Source: Candidatus Aenigmatarchaeota archaeon (GTDB taxonomy: Archaea > Aenigmatarchaeota > Aenigmatarchaeia > Aenigmatarchaeales > Aenigmatarchaeaceae). From it: DNA of 39,106 nucleotides. Position 1 is the stretch's first letter. Each line of letters begins with the position of its first letter. Under the pieces are notes generated by a model, which was given only the letters and a program-made list of their open reading frames with translations, searched no databases and was not told the DNA's origin. Positions 36,328 to 39,106 of the stretch are shown one piece after another. Location of the stretch: assembly GCA_016933455.1 (NCBI GenBank), contig JAFGAZ010000005.1, positions 1 to 39,106 of the forward strand, written 5' to 3'. Both the position numbers and the translations under genes were made by a program.

Positions 36328-36662
36328 TATAGGTAACCTTTTATCTTGGAATTTAGAACTTCGTAGGGCATAGCTCCTATTATCTTGTCAACTAATTTGC
36401 CTTCCTTAAAGACCAAGAGAGTTGGTATACTCATTACCTCGTATTTTCCCGGTATCATGCTGTTCTCATCTATATTAAGCTTCCCGAAAACTATCTTTCC
36501 TTTGTGCTCTTCTGCTAGCTGCTCTATCATAGGCGCTATCATCTTGCACGGCGGGCACCATTCCGCCCAGCAGTCTAGAATGAAAAGCGGGTATTTGCTT
36601 AGTTCTTTCTCAAAAGAAACGTCTGATACCTTTACTGCACCTTCTGGAAACTCCAAATCCAT
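36327..36662 (-). CDS. Thioredoxin
   Basis: LDCWAEWCPPCKMIAPMIEQLA...SIPTLLVFKEG. Confidence 0.94.
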   Translation of the reverse strand: MDLEFPEGAVKVSDVSFEKELSKYPLFILDCWAEWCPPCKMIAPMIEQLAEEHKGKIVFGKLNIDENSMIPGKYEVMSIPTLLVFKEGKLVDKIIGAMPYEVLNSKIKGYL

Positions 36663-36688
36663 AAAAAATACCTATACTTTCTTGTGTT

Positions 36689-36988
36689 TTAGCTTTTAAA
36701 AAGCTTATAATTGCCGCCCTCTATTCTTATGGCCTTGCCCTTTACTATTGCTTCTGAAACCTTTTTTCTTGCTGAACTAAGCAGCCTAAAAAAGGTGGGC
36801 TGTGAAATGTTCATTTTCTTGGCAGCGGTCTCTTGGTCGTTGCTTTCCATATCCTTTAGGCGAAGAGCCTCGAGCTCCTCGACTTTTAGGACAATTTCTT
36901 CCAACTCGACAACTGGTATGCCTGCTGGTTTGAAATAGGTTATGTCAGGTCTGAACCTGACATGCCTGCACATTCTCGGTCTTGGCAT
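36689..36988 (-). CDS. UPF0251/DUF134 predicted DNA-binding protein
   Basis: [25 protein letters not shown]...[62 protein letters not shown]. Confidence 0.95.
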   Translation of the reverse strand: MPRPRMCRHVRFRPDITYFKPAGIPVVELEEIVLKVEELEALRLKDMESNDQETAAKKMNISQPTFFRLLSSARKKVSEAIVKGKAIRIEGGNYKLFKS

Positions 36989-37005
36989 AAACCTATTTCT
37001 TATTT

Positions 37006-37019
37006 TGAATATATATTTA
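37006..37019. promoter_or_regulatory. Degenerate TGAAT-N4-ATTCA site upstream of UPF0251 gene
   Basis: TGAATATATATTTA; one mismatch to the perfect sites at 37462 and 39085. Confidence 0.4.
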
Positions 37020-37262
37020 TTTCAGTTCTTCAAGTCTTTTCTCAATGTCTGCTAAATCCGCTTTGATTGCTTCTTTGTCAGCTTTGAGCATTTCTATTTC
37101 TTCTTCTTTTGTAGGTCTTCTATAGTCCCAGTATCCAGACCTTCTAAAGCCCATACCTCTTCCAAAGCCTCCGCCCCTTGCAAATCCTCTTCCGCAAGGT
37201 CCAAGACCCCTTCCTGTTAATGGACCTCTACCTTCCGGTCCTGTCCCGTCTCTAAATGGCAT
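37017..37262 (-). CDS. DUF5320 family protein
   Basis: [31 protein letters not shown]... then C-terminal coiled coil. Confidence 0.9.
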   Translation of the reverse strand: MPFRDGTGPEGRGPLTGRGLGPCGRGFARGGGFGRGMGFRRSGYWDYRRPTKEEEIEMLKADKEAIKADLADIEKRLEELK

Positions 37263-37263
37263 T

Positions 37264-37416
37264 TCATTTCACCTCCTTTTTATTTTGTTTGTATAAAACA
37301 CAATCTTCTGTACCACCCAATGGTCCTGTTCCGTTAAAACGCCCGCCTCCTAATCTTCTTCCATCTCTAGGGCCACAACGTCTTCCTCTTCTGCTTTCGT
37401 ATCCTTCATTCGTCAT
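37264..37416 (-). CDS. Small Gly/Arg-rich protein, DUF5320-like N-terminal part (50 aa)
   Basis: MTNEGYESRRGRRCGPRDGRRLGGGRFNGTGPLGGTEDCVLYKQNKKEVK; GGGAGG SD-like upstream; 1 nt before DUF5320 ATG; missed by ORF track length cutoff. Confidence 0.65.
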   Translation of the reverse strand: MTNEGYESRRGRRCGPRDGRRLGGGRFNGTGPLGGTEDCVLYKQNKKEVK

Positions 37417-37434
37417 CTAATCAACCTCCCTTTT

Positions 37435-37483
37435 AATGAATATCAATTCATTATACTATATTGAATATATATTCATTATAGTA
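37435..37483. promoter_or_regulatory. Two perfect TGAAT-N4-ATTCA palindromes, second within a 30-bp near-palindrome
   Basis: TGAATATCAATTCA (37437-37450) and TGAATATATATTCA (37462-37475); TACTATAT-TGAATATATATTCA-TTATAGTA spans 37454-37483; adjacent TATA-like CTTTAAATAC on minus strand. Confidence 0.65.
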
Positions 37484-37508
37484 TTTAAAGAAATACGTTT
37501 CGAAAAAA

Positions 37509-38375
37509 TCACATATCATGTATTTTTTCTATTATGTTGTTGAAAATTTTAGAATATTTTTTGTTTATCTTTGACACAGGCTTCATGCTCACAGTGGACT
37601 TTATGAAATCCTTCCTGTAAGGTATTTTTCCCAAAATCGGTATTTTTTTCTTTTTTGCAAAGTCCTCTATTTTCGAGCAGAATTTTTTGTCTATGTTGCA
37701 TTTGTTTATTACAATGCCACTGTCTATTTTGAAATGATCTGCCAAATACAAGACCCTTTTCATGTCATGAAGAGCGGAAGGTGTCGGCTCTGTGACAGCT
37801 ATTACAAAATCAGTCCCTGTTATGGAAGCTATGACAGGGCAGCCTATGCCTGCTGCAGAATCTATCAAAACAAAATCGTGTTTTTTCTTCGTGTCTATTT
37901 TTTGTGAATTCTTCCTAAGCTCTGCCACAACTTCACCGGAGGCGAGTTCTCCTAGCTTTAGCTCTCCCGATACAAGCAGGATTTTATAGTTTCTTCCTGT
38001 GTAAACAGAACCTATTATCTTTTTGGATTTTCCTATTGCATTGTTTGGACAAGAAACCATGCAGGCTCCGCAGCCTATGCAGACGTCCTTTACAAAAGCA
38101 GGATACCTGTTCTTTACAAAAACTATGGCGTTTTGCTTGCATACCAAAGCGCATTTTCCGCATTTGGTGCATTTTGAACGGTTCCATTTCGGTATCATTT
38201 GCTTTATGTCTTTGTACTTTTTTCTTTTAACATTCAAAAGAAGATGATCATTGGGACATTCTGCATCAGCATCAATAAGCATGGTTTTGGTTTTTTTCCC
38301 AAGTTCGACTGCCAAGGATGTGGCTACCATGGACTTGCCCACTCCGCCCTTGCCGCCTGTTACTGCTATAATCAT
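37509..38375 (-). CDS. MinD/Mrp-superfamily P-loop ATPase with inserted 2[4Fe-4S] ferredoxin domain
   Basis: MIIAVTGGKGGVGKSMVATSLAVEL; CTKCGKCALVCKQNAIVF...CIGCGACMVSCPNNAI; start moved to ATG at 38375 with upstream AGGTGTG. Confidence 0.95.
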   Translation of the reverse strand: MIIAVTGGKGGVGKSMVATSLAVELGKKTKTMLIDADAECPNDHLLLNVKRKKYKDIKQMIPKWNRSKCTKCGKCALVCKQNAIVFVKNRYPAFVKDVCIGCGACMVSCPNNAIGKSKKIIGSVYTGRNYKILLVSGELKLGELASGEVVAELRKNSQKIDTKKKHDFVLIDSAAGIGCPVIASITGTDFVIAVTEPTPSALHDMKRVLYLADHFKIDSGIVINKCNIDKKFCSKIEDFAKKKKIPILGKIPYRKDFIKSTVSMKPVSKINKKYSKIFNNIIEKIHDM

Positions 38376-38403
38376 ATTTTTCACACCTCTGATATGCAAT
38401 TTA

Positions 38404-38757
38404 TTAAGAATGCACCTTGCAAGAATCTTTCGGGTCTGCCCTTTTGATTTTCCCGTTTTTCCAAAATTCTATTGCTTCTTTTACGGTTTGAGAATTTGCA
38501 ACATAAACATCTATTCCCAAATCTTTGCACAAGGCAATTGCTCTTGGTCCTATGTCCCTGCATATCAGAATATCTGCTCCAATATTTTTTATGAATTCAG
38601 GAGGCATACCGAATCCTCCCTTGTGCTCGCTTTTGTTGTCTAATACCTTTATTTTACCATTTTTTTCATCAAACAGAGTGTATGTTTTGCATCTTCCGAA
38701 ATGCTCTGCTACCTTTTCTTCAAGACCCAGTTTGCCTTCTGTTGGTATTGCTATCAT
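38404..38757 (-). CDS. NifX/NifB C-terminal-like dinitrogenase iron-molybdenum cofactor family protein (COG1433)
   Basis: MIAIPTEGKLGLEEKVAEHFGRCKTYTLFDEKNGKIKVLDN...GADILICRDIGPRAIALCKDLGIDVYV. Confidence 0.94.
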   Translation of the reverse strand: MIAIPTEGKLGLEEKVAEHFGRCKTYTLFDEKNGKIKVLDNKSEHKGGFGMPPEFIKNIGADILICRDIGPRAIALCKDLGIDVYVANSQTVKEAIEFWKNGKIKRADPKDSCKVHS

Positions 38758-38758
38758 T

Positions 38759-39082
38759 CTATATCTCTTTTAGTTTGTTTTTTATGAAATCGTCAATAAC
38801 CTTGTCTACACTGCCTTTTCCTGTATAAATTTTAACTTTGAATTGCTTTAGAACAGCACAAGCTCTTGGTCCCAAATTTACAACAATCAAAGCTTCTATG
38901 CCTTTTTCCACCAAAGATTTTGCAGTTGATAATCCAGCTCCAGTGTTTTGCTGACTAGACAAATTATTTATTATATCCTTTTTTGTGATTTTGTTTTCTT
39001 TTATTTCTACCAATAAGAACTTTTCAGTTCTGCCAAAGAATTCGTTAACCTCTTTTTCTTTCAAAGGTATGGCCACTTTCAT
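38759..39082 (-). CDS. NifX-like family protein, second copy
   Basis: MKVAIPLKEKEVNEFFGRTEKFLLVEIKENKITKKD...LVEKGIEALIVVNLGPRACAVLKQFKVKIYTG. Confidence 0.9.
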   Translation of the reverse strand: MKVAIPLKEKEVNEFFGRTEKFLLVEIKENKITKKDIINNLSSQQNTGAGLSTAKSLVEKGIEALIVVNLGPRACAVLKQFKVKIYTGKGSVDKVIDDFIKNKLKEI

Positions 39083-39084
39083 AA

Positions 39085-39098
39085 TGAATAATTATTCA
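39085..39098. promoter_or_regulatory. Perfect palindrome TGAATAATTATTCA directly upstream of NifX-like gene
   Basis: TGAAT-AATT-ATTCA, 2 bp upstream of the start codon at 39082 (-). Confidence 0.6.
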
Positions 39099-39106
39099 AA
39101 ATACTA

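Noticed and set aside
38404-39082. NifX-like pair taken as evidence of nitrogen fixation
   Set aside because: No nifHDK/nifB in the window and COG1433 proteins are widespread in non-diazotrophs.
1-39106. tRNA, rRNA or CRISPR arrays
   Set aside because: No convincing T-loop/anticodon-stem arrangement and no regularly spaced direct repeats were found by eye; needs tRNAscan-SE/CRISPR finder to confirm absence.
1-39106. Transposons or integrases
   Set aside because: No transposase/integrase motifs and no terminal inverted repeats with target duplication noticed.

Overview
Gene-dense archaeal chromosomal window, about 39.1 kb, with no assembly gaps seen. Archaeal markers include TFB, an archaeal histone, eIF5A, ribosomal proteins L7Ae/S28e/L24e/L35Ae/S2, an archaeal class I CCA-adding enzyme, archaeal-type GluRS and Ogg2. 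Small proteins, compact operons and leaderless promoters suggest a DPANN-like anaerobe, but the lineage cannot be fixed from sequence alone. The left half (1-24 kb) is informational/housekeeping and includes a MacB-like ABC operon with two permease paralogs, a divergently organised cluster of uncharacterised genes (8.8-13.5 kb), an NTase-HEPN-HEPN fusion and a KaiC-like/V4R-like pair. The right half (24-39 kb) is redox-rich: IscS / membrane protein / IscU / ferredoxin / DUF1858; DsbA-like; aminotransferase + IorAB; rubrerythrin + superoxide reductase + DUF4405 cytochrome b-like + sulfite-oxidase-fold lipoprotein; CcdA-like + thioredoxin; and a UPF0251 / DUF5320 / MinD-ferredoxin / NifX-like cluster. 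Real genes missing or not shown correctly in the supplied ORF track include: truncated cca (<1..1018 -), L24e (57 aa), a 54-aa two-TM protein, a 44-aa four-Cys protein and a 50-aa Gly/Arg-rich protein. Strongest leads: (i) a repeated TGAAT-N4-ATTCA palindrome at promoters of the UPF0251/NifX-like cluster, a candidate operator; (ii) the uncharacterised divergent cluster driven from a 50-bp intergenic region with one palindromic TATA box; (iii) the small Cys-rich ORFs upstream of a TrmB regulator; (iv) a divergent NDK-like protein beside the L7Ae-S28e-L24e operon; (v) apparent gene conversion between tandem permease paralogs.
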